A stretch of DNA of 64,000 nucleotides from SHVO01 sp964576515 (GTDB taxonomy: Bacteria > Pseudomonadota > Alphaproteobacteria > Rhodospirillales > Rhodospirillaceae): positions 1-64,000 of the forward strand of contig CAZNUW010000001.1 of assembly GCA_964576515.1 (NCBI GenBank). The letters run 5' to 3'. The notes below the pieces were generated by a model. That model ran no database searches. It had not been told where the DNA came from and saw only the letters and a program-made list of their open reading frames with translations. How positions within the stretch are numbered: position 1 is the stretch's first letter; each line of letters begins with the position of its first letter. Shown here in pieces: positions 38,887-49,202 of the stretch. Position numbers and translations under genes: made by a program.

Positions 38887-39810
38887 ATGAACCATATCGC
38901 GCAACACATAGACAGTACGTTTAGCGCCGGGACGGCCGCGCGCCGCACGACGGCCCCGCGCGCCGAACCGGGCCCCTACCTTACGCGCATTCGCGCGTTC
39001 CCGGTTCTCACGGAACGTCAGGAGCGGACGCTGATTCACCGTTGGTACGTGAAAGGCGACCGCAACGCTTACGATGCGCTGATCGGAAGTCACCTGCGGC
39101 TCGTGCCGAAGATGGCGCAGAAGTACGCCGGTTACGGCGTACCGCTCGCCGATCTGATCGGCGAAGGAAACTTAGGCTTGCTGCAATCCGCCGAGCGCTT
39201 CGACCCCACGAAGGGCTTTCGCTTCTCCACATACGCGCGATGGTGGATCAAAGCGGCGATGTTGAACTACGTGCTACAGACGTGGTCGCTGATCAAGATC
39301 GGGAACGGCGCGGCGAAGAAACGTCTTTTCTTCAATTTGCGGCGCGCCAAGCAGAACCTGCAAGCCGACGGCGACCGTTTCCTCGACGATACGAATATCG
39401 ACAAATTGGCGAAGCACTTCCAGGTCAGCCGCGAGGATCTGGTGGCGATGGACCAGCGTATGACCGCGAATGACGTCTCGCTGCATCAACCCGTTCCCGG
39501 CACCGAAGGTCTGACGTTCGGAGATGTGATCGCCGACGGTGGAATGGACGCCGAGGAACTGTTGGCCGACGAGGACGAACAGAATCGGCATGCCGCGGTC
39601 CTACATGACGCGCTGGCACGTCTCGACCGGCGCGAAAAGGACATCGTCAAACAGCGCTACCTGTCGGACGAACCGACGACGCTGGCCACCATCGCGACAA
39701 GCTACGGCCTGACCGCGGAGCGTGTCCGCCAGATCGAAGCGAAAGCCATCGGCAAATTGCGGCGCTATATCGGGCCGCGCGCGCGTCACGACGTCCGCGG
39801 GCACGCCTAG
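38887..39810 (+). CDS. rpoH: RpoH-type sigma-70 family factor
   Basis: A 307-residue sigma factor. Region 2 is clear (LRLVPKMAQKYAGYGVPLADLIGEGNLGLL, RFSTYARWWIKAAML), followed by the RpoH-box region QTWSLIKIGNGAAKKRLFFN and a region 4 helix-turn-helix (TLATIATSYGLTAERVRQIE). The RpoH box marks heat-shock-type sigma-32 rather than the house-keeping factor. Alphaproteobacteria often carry two rpoH genes, and I cannot tell which this is. ATG 38887 is used; a GTG three codons upstream is possible. Confidence 0.87.
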   Translation: MNHIAQHIDSTFSAGTAARRTTAPRAEPGPYLTRIRAFPVLTERQERTLIHRWYVKGDRNAYDALIGSHLRLVPKMAQKYAGYGVPLADLIGEGNLGLLQSAERFDPTKGFRFSTYARWWIKAAMLNYVLQTWSLIKIGNGAAKKRLFFNLRRAKQNLQADGDRFLDDTNIDKLAKHFQVSREDLVAMDQRMTANDVSLHQPVPGTEGLTFGDVIADGGMDAEELLADEDEQNRHAAVLHDALARLDRREKDIVKQRYLSDEPTTLATIATSYGLTAERVRQIEAKAIGKLRRYIGPRARHDVRGHA

Positions 39811-39853
39811 TTTGTAGTTGCACACCGCCGCGCTCTGGTAAAACACTCGCGCC

Positions 39854-40609
39854 ATGCAACCGATCGAGCGCCCCTCGCCGAACTTCAATGCACGTCCCGT
39901 GATCGACGGCGTGAGCGGCGTGCGCCATGTGGTGATCCACTATACGGGCATGACGTCCTGCGCCAAGGCGCTCGCCCGGCTTTGCGATCCGACGGCCGGC
40001 GTCAGCGCGCATTATCTGATCGACCAGGACGGCCTGCTTTACCGCATGGTTCCCGAAACGGAGCGCGCGTGGCATGCCGGCGTATCGTATTGGCGCGGCG
40101 TGCGGGACATTAACGGCGTCTCCATCGGCATCGAACTGTGCAATTCCGGACATGATTGGGGATATACGCCGTTCCCCGAACGACAGATGGACGCCTTGAA
40201 AGACCTGTTAGCCGACATCCGGACACGCTACCCGATCGCGAAGGACGGATATCTCGGACACTCCGACATCGCGCCGAGCCGCAAGATCGATCCCGGCGAA
40301 CTCTTCCCCTGGCAAGCGTTGGCGCGCGACGGGTTTGGCCTGTGGCCGGAGGAGAGCCCGGCGGTCGCCGGTCATGCAGATCTCGCGGGCGCCCTGCGGC
40401 GCTTGTCGGAGATCGGCTACGCGGTTCCCACCACGGCAGTGGAAGGCGCGGACATCCTGACCCCGGAGTCCGCCGCCACGGATGTCATCAAGGCCTTCCA
40501 GCGGCGTTATCTGCCCGCCCGGGTCGACGGCCACCTCGACCCCGCAACGGCGAGCCGCATCGCGGCCGTGGCCGTCGCCCACGCCGCCGCGCGCGCCGTC
40601 ACAGCCTGA
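39854..40609 (+). CDS. N-acetylmuramoyl-L-alanine amidase (AmiD-like)
   Basis: A 251-residue amidase_2 enzyme that cleaves the muramic acid-alanine bond. Catalytic and zinc-binding parts are VVIHYTGM (His), ERAWHAGVS, NGVSIGIEL and YLGHSDIAPSRKIDPG; a peptidoglycan-binding-like C-terminal domain follows (TDVIKAFQRRYLPARVDGHL). No signal peptide is seen, so it could act on cytoplasmic anhydro-muropeptides (AmpD-like) or use another route. It is 44 bases after rpoH and ends just before rnpB and the dcw cluster. Confidence 0.88.
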   Translation: MQPIERPSPNFNARPVIDGVSGVRHVVIHYTGMTSCAKALARLCDPTAGVSAHYLIDQDGLLYRMVPETERAWHAGVSYWRGVRDINGVSIGIELCNSGHDWGYTPFPERQMDALKDLLADIRTRYPIAKDGYLGHSDIAPSRKIDPGELFPWQALARDGFGLWPEESPAVAGHADLAGALRRLSEIGYAVPTTAVEGADILTPESAATDVIKAFQRRYLPARVDGHLDPATASRIAAVAVAHAAARAVTA

Positions 40610-40648
40610 GACTTGACCGCTTCCGCCCCGAAGACCATTTTGGCCTCC

Positions 40649-41052
40649 GTGCCAGATGGCCGGACGGCCGCCCCTTCACCGGGGAGGAAAGTCCGGGCTC
40701 CACGGAAGCAAGGTGCCGGGTAACGCCCGGCGGGGGCGACCCCAGGGAAAGTGCCACAGAAAACGAACCGCCAAGCAGCTTCGACTGCCGGTAAGGGTGA
40801 AAAGGTGCGGTAAGAGCGCACCGCGCGGCTGGTAACAGTCGCGGCAGGGCAAACCCCACCTGGAGCAAGACCAAATAGGGACGGCCATCCAGGGGCATTG
40901 CCCGCTGGAAGATGCGTTTCCGCATCGTCGTCCGGGTCGGTCGCGTGAGGTGCGCAGCAATGCGCATCCCAGAGGAATGGTCGTCACTCGGCGGCCCCCT
41001 TCAAAGGGGTGCGCGCGAGGACAGAACCCGGCTTACAGGCCATCTGGCGCAC
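40649..41052 (+). ncRNA. rnpB: RNase P RNA, bacterial class A
   Basis: The catalytic RNA of ribonuclease P. GTGCCAGATGGCC at 40649 pairs with GGCCATCTGGCGCAC at 41038-41052 as helix P1. The 5' P4 region GAGGAAAGTCCGGGCTCC is at 40684 and the 3' P4 partner ACAGAACCCGGCTTA at 41021. A T run (41053 onward, cttttttct) follows as terminator. Ends are good to a few bases. Confidence 0.95.
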
Positions 41053-41380
41053 TTTTTTCTTCAAACCGCGTCGCCCCCAAAACACCACCGCCCGGACAAC
41101 GTTACGCCTTCGGGCGAACGTAGGATGACGTCGTCCACCATTTCACGAAATTTAATTACGCGTCCGTCGCCACAACGCCTCCATGATCGCGAGCGGAACA
41201 TACATGGAACATTTCTCGATTTCCCAAGGACTTACAGCCATATCCCATTGACACCCATGAAATCCCATGAGATACCATTAAGGTCCAGGTTCAGGGGACT
41301 CCTACGCCCAGTGTTTTCAATGGGTTGGATGGGTTCTCTGCGTCAGGGCCAGGGGAACGGGCGTAACGGGCGGCTCGACG
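41053..41380 (+). promoter_or_regulatory. Leader region of the dcw cluster
   Basis: A 328-base gap between rnpB and mraZ with no believable gene. It holds the rnpB T run, an A/T-rich stretch at 41128-41160 (ACGAAATTTAATTACG) and the four phased TGGG repeats at 41243-41283. A GACTC (GANTC) site lies at 41297-41301. The dcw promoter must lie here, but I cannot point to convincing -35/-10 boxes. Confidence 0.6.
41243..41283 (-). promoter_or_regulatory. MraZ box: phased TGGG repeats
   Basis: On the minus strand, ATGGG occurs three times and ATGGT once at exact 10-base spacing (plus-strand CCCAT at 41244, 41254 and 41264, then ACCAT at 41274). MraZ of E. coli binds TGGGN repeats separated by 5 bases, i.e. 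a 10-base period. The site lies about 100 bases before mraZ, as expected for autorepression. Confidence 0.8.
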
Positions 41381-41818
41381 ATGACTGCGTTCTTTGGAAC
41401 GTTCACCAACAAGATCGACAGCAAGGGACGGCTTTCCGTCCCCGCGCCCTTTCGCGCCGTCATCCAGGCGCGGGGCCGCACCTCCGTGGCCATCCATCCG
41501 TCCCTGTTCGAGGCCTGCCTGGAAGGCGCGGGCTATGACCGGTTCGAGAAACTTCTGTCCGGCGTCGCCGACGGCTTCGTGCCGACCGCGCGCGACGAAG
41601 CGGCGGAGTTGATCATGGAAGACTTGCGCGACCTGCCGTTCGACGGCGAAGGACGCATCGTCCTTCCCGACGAGTTCATCGCGAAAGCCGCCCTGAAGGA
41701 TCACGCCTCGTTCGTCGGCCGCGGTTGGAAGTTTCAGATCTGGGAACCCGCCGCGCTTGCCGCTCAGCGTCAGCAAAAGTTGGCCCGCGTCGCCGCCTCC
41801 GTCAAAGGTGGGGCGTAA
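41381..41818 (+). CDS. mraZ: Transcriptional regulator MraZ
   Basis: A 145-residue regulator with two MraZ/AbrB-like halves: FGTFTNKIDSKGRLSVPAPF and FDGEGRIVLPDEF. It represses the dcw promoter as a ring-shaped oligomer. It is the first gene of the cluster; its TAA is directly followed by the ATG of rsmH. The ribosome-binding site is weak. Confidence 0.95.
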   Translation: MTAFFGTFTNKIDSKGRLSVPAPFRAVIQARGRTSVAIHPSLFEACLEGAGYDRFEKLLSGVADGFVPTARDEAAELIMEDLRDLPFDGEGRIVLPDEFIAKAALKDHASFVGRGWKFQIWEPAALAAQRQQKLARVAASVKGGA

Positions 41819-42817
41819 ATGAACGCCTCCCACGGGTGGGACTCGTCAGCGGATGCTGAACATATTCCGGTTCTGCTGGGCGAAGTCGTCGACGCCCTTT
41901 CGCCCAAGGACGACGGCATCTACGTCGACGGCACCTTCGGCGCGGGTGGTTATACGGTCGCCCTTCTCGAGAAAGCCCGCTGCACCGTCTGGGCCATCGA
42001 CCGCGATCCCGAAGCGCAAGCGCGCAGCGAAACCCTCGCCCAGACCTATCCGGCGCGCCTGCACTTCGTGCCGGGGCGATTTGGCGATATGGCGGACCTT
42101 CTCGCCGCGCAGGGCGTGGCCCAGGTCGATGGCGTCGCGCTCGATATCGGCGTCAGTTCGATGCAGATCGACGACCGCGCCCGCGGTTTCTCGTTCCTGC
42201 GCGACGGCCCGTTGGACATGCGCATGGAGAAGAACGGCCGCAGCGCGGCCGATATCGTCAATTCCATGTCGGAGAAGGAACTGTCCGACATCATCTTCAC
42301 CTACGGCGAAGAGCGTTATGCCCGCCGCGTGGCGCGCGCCATCGTCGCGGCGCGCGGCGAACGTCCGTTCTCCCGCACCCTCCATCTCGCCGACGTCATC
42401 CGCGCCGAAGTGCGCCGCTCGAACGACGGCATCGATCCCGCCACCCGCACGTTCCAGGCGCTGCGCATCGTGGTGAACGACGAACTCGGCGAATTGGAGC
42501 GCGGCCTGCGCGCCGCCGAACGCATCCTGCGCCCGGGCGGCATGCTTGCGGTCGTCTCGTTCCATTCGCTCGAGGACCGGATCGTCAAAACATTCTTGAA
42601 GTCCCGCTCGGCGGCGGCGGCGAAACCCTCGCGCCACGCGCCCGCCAGCCTCGCGGCCGCTTCGACGACCGCCACTTTCACGGCCGTTTCACGCCGTCCC
42701 ATCACGCCGTCCGAACGCGAACTCGCGGTCAACCCGCGCGCCCGCTCCGCCCGCCTGCGGGTCGCCGAACGCACCGCGAGCCCGTCGCTCACCGCAGTCG
42801 CGGGAGGCTTGGCATGA
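41819..42817 (+). CDS. rsmH: 16S rRNA m4C1402 methyltransferase
   Basis: A 332-residue RsmH (MraW) enzyme. It starts with HIPVLLGEVVDALSPKDDG, then YVDGTFGAGGYT (SAM site), ALDIGVSSMQID, FSFLRDGPLDMRM and TRTFQALRIVVNDELGEL, ending with SFHSLEDRIVK. It methylates N4 of C1402 in the ribosomal P site. It is directly adjacent to mraZ and overlaps ftsL by 4 bases. Confidence 0.96.
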   Translation: MNASHGWDSSADAEHIPVLLGEVVDALSPKDDGIYVDGTFGAGGYTVALLEKARCTVWAIDRDPEAQARSETLAQTYPARLHFVPGRFGDMADLLAAQGVAQVDGVALDIGVSSMQIDDRARGFSFLRDGPLDMRMEKNGRSAADIVNSMSEKELSDIIFTYGEERYARRVARAIVAARGERPFSRTLHLADVIRAEVRRSNDGIDPATRTFQALRIVVNDELGELERGLRAAERILRPGGMLAVVSFHSLEDRIVKTFLKSRSAAAAKPSRHAPASLAAASTTATFTAVSRRPITPSERELAVNPRARSARLRVAERTASPSLTAVAGGLA

Positions 42818-43296
42818 GAGCAGTGACCCTGATGTGGATTCCGCTGGCGATCATCGCCGGCGTTTCGATGTTCCTCCTCAAGTACAACGTTCAGGCGCTG
42901 GAAGACGAATTGGTCGCCAAGCAGGCGAAGGTCGTGCGCGACCGCGGCGCGATCCGCGTGCTTGAAGCCGAGTGGGCCTATCTGAACGATCCGGAACGTT
43001 TACGCCAGTTGAGCAGCGAACACCTGGGCTTCGGGCCGCCCGCCGTCATCAATATCGCCGACATCGCCTCGCTTCCGATGCGGGCCCCGGCCACGGATAC
43101 GCCGGAAGGCGTGCCGGTCAACGCCAACCCCCTGAAGAACATCGAACCTCAGTTCCAAACAGAATTGCGGACGCCGCCCGCGGCGCCCGCCCCACGAAAC
43201 CCCAGCGTTGTGTCGGTCTCAATTGCCCGTCTTCAGCGCTTGCTGTTCCCGACTGCCGCTGGGGCTACGTCTTCAACCGCCGAGGCGCAACCATGA
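42814..43296 (+). CDS. ftsL: Cell division protein FtsL
   Basis: A 160-residue bitopic membrane protein. A short N-terminus leads into one helix (VTLMWIPLAIIAGVSMFLLK), a coiled coil (ALEDELVAKQAKVVRDRGAI) and the motif VLEAEWAYLNDPERLRQLSSEHLG, typical of alphaproteobacterial FtsL. The Pro/Ala-rich C-terminal tail is longer than in E. coli. It partners FtsB and FtsQ; no ftsB is visible in this window. It overlaps ftsI by 4 bases (ATGA). Confidence 0.93.
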   Translation: MRAVTLMWIPLAIIAGVSMFLLKYNVQALEDELVAKQAKVVRDRGAIRVLEAEWAYLNDPERLRQLSSEHLGFGPPAVINIADIASLPMRAPATDTPEGVPVNANPLKNIEPQFQTELRTPPAAPAPRNPSVVSVSIARLQRLLFPTAAGATSSTAEAQP

Positions 43297-45212
43297 TCGT
43301 GCGCACGCAGAAGCAGCGGCCGTTCCTTTATCCAGGCGAGGAAGTCCGTCCCTCTCCCGGTCAGGGAAAGCTGCGCCTGCACGGCATGACCATGCACGCC
43401 ATCGAAACCGGCCGCATGCGCCTGTTCGTCACCGCAGGTCTGTTCGCATTGGCGTTTTCCGCGATCGGCCTCAGACTCGTCGACCTGATGCTGGTCAAGA
43501 GCGGCTCAGGTGAACGTCCGACCGCTTCGGCCGCCGCGCCCGCGCCGCTCGCGGGCCGAGCCGACATCGTCGACCGCAACGGCATCATCGTCGCGACCAA
43601 CCTGCCGACGGTGAACCTTTATGCCGACGCCCAGAAGATCGCCAATCCGCGCGAAGCGACGGAAAAACTTCTCAAAACCCTGCCTGAACTGAAACACGAC
43701 GACGTTCTGCGCCGTCTCAGCACGGGGCAGCGCTTCATCTATCTCGCCCGGCACCTGACGCCGCAGCAACAGCAGGAGGTCAACGACCTCGGTATCCCGG
43801 GGATCGGCTTCGAGGCCGCGCAGCGCCGAATTTATCCGCACGGCTCGCTGTTCTCGCACATTGTCGGCGCGACGGATGCCGACAATATCGGTGTCGCCGG
43901 CGTCGAACGGACCTTCAACGAAGCGCTCACCCACGACCCGCAGTCGCTGCAACTGGCGCTCGACGTCCGCGTGCAGCATGTCGTGCGCGAGCAACTTGCG
44001 GCCTCGATCTCGCGTTACCGCGCGTCCGCCGGCAGCGCCGTGGTGATGGACGTCAAGACCGCCGAAGTCGTCTCGATGGTCTCGTTGCCGGACTTCGATC
44101 CGAAGGCGATGGGAACCGCCTCCACCGACGCGCGCTTCAATCGCGCGACCCTCGGCGTCTATGAAATGGGATCGACCTTCAAGCTCTTCACGGCCGCGAT
44201 GGCGCTGGAAGTCGGCAGCGCCAACCTCTCGACCATGGTCGACGCCAGCCAGAAGATGAAGTACGGCCGCTTCACCATCAGCGATTATCACGGCCTGTAC
44301 CGTCCGATGACCGTGCCCGAAGTCCTGATCCACTCGTCGAACATCGGCGCGGCGAAGATGGCGCTGGCGGCCGGGATCGATACGCAGAAAGAATACATGA
44401 AGAAACTGGGCTTCCTGTCGCCCCTGCGCCTGGAACTGCCCGAAACCGGCTCGCCGCAATACCCGCGCACATGGCGCGAAATCAACGCGGTGACGATCTC
44501 GTACGGCCACGGCCTTTCGGTGACGCCCATTCATGTCGTCAATGCAGTGGCGGCCTTGGTGAACGGCGGCACGCTGCATGCGCCGACCATCATGAAGCGC
44601 AACGGCGCGCCGGACGGCGAGCGCGTCATTTCGCAGAAAACCTCCGACGCGGTGCGCGCGCTGATGCGTCTGATCGTGCTGGACGGCTCCGGCCGCCAGG
44701 CGGATGCGAAGGGCTACCTTGTCGGCGGCAAGACCGGTTCGGCTGAAAAAATCACCTTCAGCGGCGGATATTCGCAATCCTCCAACCATACGTCGTTCGT
44801 GGCGGCCTTCCCGATCGATGCGCCGCGTTACGTGGTGCTTGTGATGCTCGACGAACCAAAGGGCACGCGCGAAACAGCGAACTTCGCGACCGCGGGCTGG
44901 AACGCCGCGCCGACGGTGGGCCGCATCGTCAACCAGATCGCCCCCATGCTGGGCGTTTATCCCATGGGCCATGAGGACACGTTCGAGCCGCTGGCCACGT
45001 TGAAGCCCCTGTACGCGACCAACAAGAATGAATATGGAACCGCGCCGGTGGTGAAGGCCGTGGAAACGCGCCCCGCCGATACGCGCCCCGCGCCGACGCT
45101 GCCGCTGACGCCGGCGTCGCTGCCGACGAAAACCGAAGAAACGTCCGTGAACTCCATCGGCGATCTGATTCAAGACGCCGAGGAAATGGAGGTTCCCGGT
45201 GCGTTTGAGTGA
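43293..45212 (+). CDS. ftsI: Septal peptidoglycan transpeptidase FtsI (PBP3)
   Basis: A 639-residue class B penicillin-binding protein. One N-terminal helix (LFVTAGLFALAFSAIGLRL), a pedestal domain (DIVDRNGIIVATNLPTV), then the transpeptidase domain with STFK (about residue 294), SSN (HSSNIGAAKMAL) and KTG (VGGKTGSAEK). It cross-links septal peptidoglycan with FtsW. A Pro/Thr-rich tail lies at the C-terminus. The start at 43293 overlaps the ftsL stop; the open frame further upstream is not coding. It ends overlapping murE by 14 bases. Confidence 0.96.
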   Translation: MIVRTQKQRPFLYPGEEVRPSPGQGKLRLHGMTMHAIETGRMRLFVTAGLFALAFSAIGLRLVDLMLVKSGSGERPTASAAAPAPLAGRADIVDRNGIIVATNLPTVNLYADAQKIANPREATEKLLKTLPELKHDDVLRRLSTGQRFIYLARHLTPQQQQEVNDLGIPGIGFEAAQRRIYPHGSLFSHIVGATDADNIGVAGVERTFNEALTHDPQSLQLALDVRVQHVVREQLAASISRYRASAGSAVVMDVKTAEVVSMVSLPDFDPKAMGTASTDARFNRATLGVYEMGSTFKLFTAAMALEVGSANLSTMVDASQKMKYGRFTISDYHGLYRPMTVPEVLIHSSNIGAAKMALAAGIDTQKEYMKKLGFLSPLRLELPETGSPQYPRTWREINAVTISYGHGLSVTPIHVVNAVAALVNGGTLHAPTIMKRNGAPDGERVISQKTSDAVRALMRLIVLDGSGRQADAKGYLVGGKTGSAEKITFSGGYSQSSNHTSFVAAFPIDAPRYVVLVMLDEPKGTRETANFATAGWNAAPTVGRIVNQIAPMLGVYPMGHEDTFEPLATLKPLYATNKNEYGTAPVVKAVETRPADTRPAPTLPLTPASLPTKTEETSVNSIGDLIQDAEEMEVPGAFE

Positions 45213-46680
45213 GCTGCTTGAGGAACAGGGCATGGACGCCCGCGCACTGAAAGATCTGGACATCACGGGTTTGACCGCCGACTCGCGCGCGGTTCAGCCC
45301 GGTTATCTGTTCGCCGCCCTTCCGGGCGCGAAAATGGACGGCCGCAGCTATATCGGCGAAGCCGTGAAGCGCGGCGCGTCCGCCGTACTCGCGCCGCCGG
45401 GAACCGAACTCGGCGCCGAGCGCGCGGACGCGCGCGGCAACGCGATCCGTCTGATCACCGACAGCAATCCGCGCCGCCGCTTCGCCCTGATGGCCGCGCG
45501 CTTCTTCGCCGCGCAGCCCGACACCGTCGCCGCCGTCACCGGCACGAACGGAAAGACATCGACGGCCCACTTCACGCGTCAACTCTGGACGCATCTGGGC
45601 CTGAAGGCGGGATACCTCGGCACCTTGGGCGCGTTCGCGCCCGGCCTGCATGTGGACGGTAGCCTTACGACCCCCGATCCGGTCCGCTTGCATGGTCTGT
45701 TGGCCGAAATGGCGAAACACGGCACGACCCATGTCGCGATGGAAGCGTCGAGCCACGGCCTGCATCAGTTCCGGATCGACGGCGTGAAGATCGCCATCGG
45801 CGGTTTCACGACCTTCACACGCGACCATCTGGACTATCACGGTTCGATGGCGGCCTATCTCGCCGCCAAGCTGCGCCTGTTCTCCGACGTCATGATCGCC
45901 GGCGGTATCGCCGTCCTCAACGCCGATACACCTGAATTCAGCGCCTGCGAAGCCGCGTGCCGCCTGCGCGGTCACCGCATCATCAGCTACGGGAAACAGG
46001 GCGAAACCCTGCGCCTCGAAGGAATTTCTGTGGACGCCGACGCTCAGGTTCTCGATCTCACCGTTTTCGAGAAGCGCACCCGGGTCCGCCTGCCGCTCGC
46101 CGGCACGTTTCAAGTGAGCAACGCCTTGTGCGCCCTGGGCTTCGTGCTGGCCGCGGGCGCCGACCCCGTGCACGCCGTCGCCGCGATCGAGTCCCTGGCC
46201 GGCGTGCCCGGCCGTATGCAGCGCGTCGGCTTTCACGCGTCCGGCGCGCCTGTGTATGTCGACTACGCCCATACCCCCGACGCCCTCGAGACCGCCCTGC
46301 TCGCTTTGCGGCCGCATGCGGCGCGTAAACTGGTTGTGGTGTTCGGCTGCGGCGGCGACCGAGACCGCGGCAAACGCCGCATGATGGGCGAGATCGCCCA
46401 GCGCCTGGCCAACGATGTTTATGTGACCGACGACAATCCGCGCACCGAAGATGCGGCGGCGATCCGCGCCGAGGTGATGCAAGGTTGCCCGAACGCAAAG
46501 AATATCGGCGACCGTTCCGAGGCCATCGCGACGGCCGTGCACGGCCTGGGCGCGGGCGACCTGCTCCTGCTCGCGGGCAAAGGGCATGAAACCGGACAGA
46601 TCGTCGGAACGACCGTCATTCCTTTTAACGATGTAGATGAGGCGCTGCGCGCCCTCGGCTTGGGTGGAGCAGCGTCATGA
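45199..46680 (+). CDS. murE: UDP-MurNAc-L-Ala-D-Glu:meso-DAP ligase
   Basis: A 493-residue Mur ligase adding the third amino acid of the stem peptide. GTNGKTSTAHF binds ATP; YAHTPDALE is the C-terminal domain mark; DDNPRTED is the DNPR motif of enzymes that take meso-diaminopimelate. The start is GTG 45199 with GGAGG 6 bases upstream, located inside the end of ftsI. It overlaps murF by 4 bases. Confidence 0.96.
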   Translation: MRLSELLEEQGMDARALKDLDITGLTADSRAVQPGYLFAALPGAKMDGRSYIGEAVKRGASAVLAPPGTELGAERADARGNAIRLITDSNPRRRFALMAARFFAAQPDTVAAVTGTNGKTSTAHFTRQLWTHLGLKAGYLGTLGAFAPGLHVDGSLTTPDPVRLHGLLAEMAKHGTTHVAMEASSHGLHQFRIDGVKIAIGGFTTFTRDHLDYHGSMAAYLAAKLRLFSDVMIAGGIAVLNADTPEFSACEAACRLRGHRIISYGKQGETLRLEGISVDADAQVLDLTVFEKRTRVRLPLAGTFQVSNALCALGFVLAAGADPVHAVAAIESLAGVPGRMQRVGFHASGAPVYVDYAHTPDALETALLALRPHAARKLVVVFGCGGDRDRGKRRMMGEIAQRLANDVYVTDDNPRTEDAAAIRAEVMQGCPNAKNIGDRSEAIATAVHGLGAGDLLLLAGKGHETGQIVGTTVIPFNDVDEALRALGLGGAAS

Positions 46681-48110
46681 GCGCATTGTGGACCGCAAAA
46701 GACGTCGCCGCCGCGACGAACGGAACGACGAAGGGAACCGGCGCCGCGAGCGGCGTCTCCATCGACAGCCGCACCGTTGTGAAAGGCGATCTGTTCGTGG
46801 CCCTTCAGGGTCCGAACTTCGACGGCCATGCGTACGTCACTCAGGCGCTCGACAAAGGCGCTTCTTTTGCGCTCGTGCACAGCACGCCTAAGGATTCCGA
46901 CAAGTACCATGATCGCCTGATAGTGGTTAAGGATACGTTTCTCGCGCTGCAGGATCTGGGGCGCGCGGCCCGGGCCCGCACGAAAGCGCGAATCATCGCC
47001 GTCACGGGCAGCGTCGGAAAGACCGGCACGAAGGAAGCGTTGAAACTCGGTCTGTCCGTGTTGGGCAAGACGCACGCCACCGAAGGCAATCTCAACAATC
47101 ATTGGGGCGTGCCTCTGTCGCTGGCGCGGATGCCGGAAGACGCGAAATTCGGCGTGTTCGAACTGGGTATGAATCACGCCGGCGAAATCGCGCCCCTGTC
47201 AAAAATGGTGCGCCCGCATGCCGTCATCGTGACGACGGTTGAGGCCGCGCATCTTGAGTTCTTCAACTCGGTCGCCGAGATCGCCGACGAGAAAGCCGCG
47301 ATCATGGCCGGACTCGAGCCGGGCGGAGCCGCGATCCTGCCGCGCGACAATCCGTATTACGCGCGCCTCGCCGCGGCGGCGAAAACCTACACCTGCGAAA
47401 ACGTGATCGCGTTCGGCACAGGCGGCGACGCGAAAGCCGCACTCGTCTCCTGGTCGCTGACGCCGGACGGCACGCAAGTCGCCGCCGAATTCGGCGGCGA
47501 ACGCATCACTTACGATATGATTGTCAGTGGCCGGCATTGGGCGCTGAACAGCGTCGCGGCGCTTGCCGCCGTGCAGGCCGTCGGCGCGGACTTTCATCTC
47601 GCCGCCGGAGCGCTGGCGAAACTCGCCGCGCCCGCGGGCCGCGGCGCACGCACGCGCGTCGCCGTCGATGGCGGCGCCTTCGTTGTCATCGACGAAAGCT
47701 ACAATGCGAGCCCGGCGGCGGTGCGCGTTCTGGCCGACACCCTGGCTCAGATGCACCAGCAGATCGGCGGCACGCGCGGCGGTCGGCTGATTATGGTGTT
47801 GGGCGACATGCTGGAACTGGGCGCAGGGGCGGCGGCGCTTCATGCCGACCTGGCCGAAACGTTGAAACTCGCCGACATCCATCTCGTCTTTACCGCCGGC
47901 CCGCTGATGAAACACCTGCACGATGCGCTGCCTGAAACGATGCGCGGCGGGCACGCCGCGTCGTCGACGACGCTTGCGCCGCTGGTGAGCGGGGCCGTTC
48001 GCGCGGGCGACGTCGTCGCCGTCAAAGGATCGCACAGCAGCCATATGGATATCGTCGTCGACGCTTTGCGCGGATCGAAGCCCCAACAACACGCCGTCAA
48101 CGGGAACTAG
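46677..48110 (+). CDS. murF: UDP-MurNAc-tripeptide D-Ala-D-Ala ligase
   Basis: A 477-residue ligase that adds D-Ala-D-Ala. Marks are VSIDSRTVVKGDLFVAL, the ATP loop TGSVGKTGTKEAL, GNLNNHWGVPLSL, ELGMNHAGEI and DESYNASPAAV. The Walker A has Gly where Ser or Thr often follows GKT, which still fits the family. It follows murE with a 4-base overlap, and the D-Ala-D-Ala ligase gene ddl is further down the same cluster. Confidence 0.96.
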   Translation: MSALWTAKDVAAATNGTTKGTGAASGVSIDSRTVVKGDLFVALQGPNFDGHAYVTQALDKGASFALVHSTPKDSDKYHDRLIVVKDTFLALQDLGRAARARTKARIIAVTGSVGKTGTKEALKLGLSVLGKTHATEGNLNNHWGVPLSLARMPEDAKFGVFELGMNHAGEIAPLSKMVRPHAVIVTTVEAAHLEFFNSVAEIADEKAAIMAGLEPGGAAILPRDNPYYARLAAAAKTYTCENVIAFGTGGDAKAALVSWSLTPDGTQVAAEFGGERITYDMIVSGRHWALNSVAALAAVQAVGADFHLAAGALAKLAAPAGRGARTRVAVDGGAFVVIDESYNASPAAVRVLADTLAQMHQQIGGTRGGRLIMVLGDMLELGAGAAALHADLAETLKLADIHLVFTAGPLMKHLHDALPETMRGGHAASSTTLAPLVSGAVRAGDVVAVKGSHSSHMDIVVDALRGSKPQQHAVNGN

Positions 48111-48114
48111 AACC

Positions 48115-49197
<1,083 letters not shown>

Positions 49198-49202
49198 CCC
49201 GG

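Noticed and set aside
43506..45266. Open frame of over 580 codons antisense to ftsI
   Set aside because: Arg/His/Asp-rich shadow of a certain gene, without domain features.
44929..46587. Open frame of over 550 codons antisense to ftsI and murE
   Set aside because: Same reason: GC-driven shadow of two certain genes.
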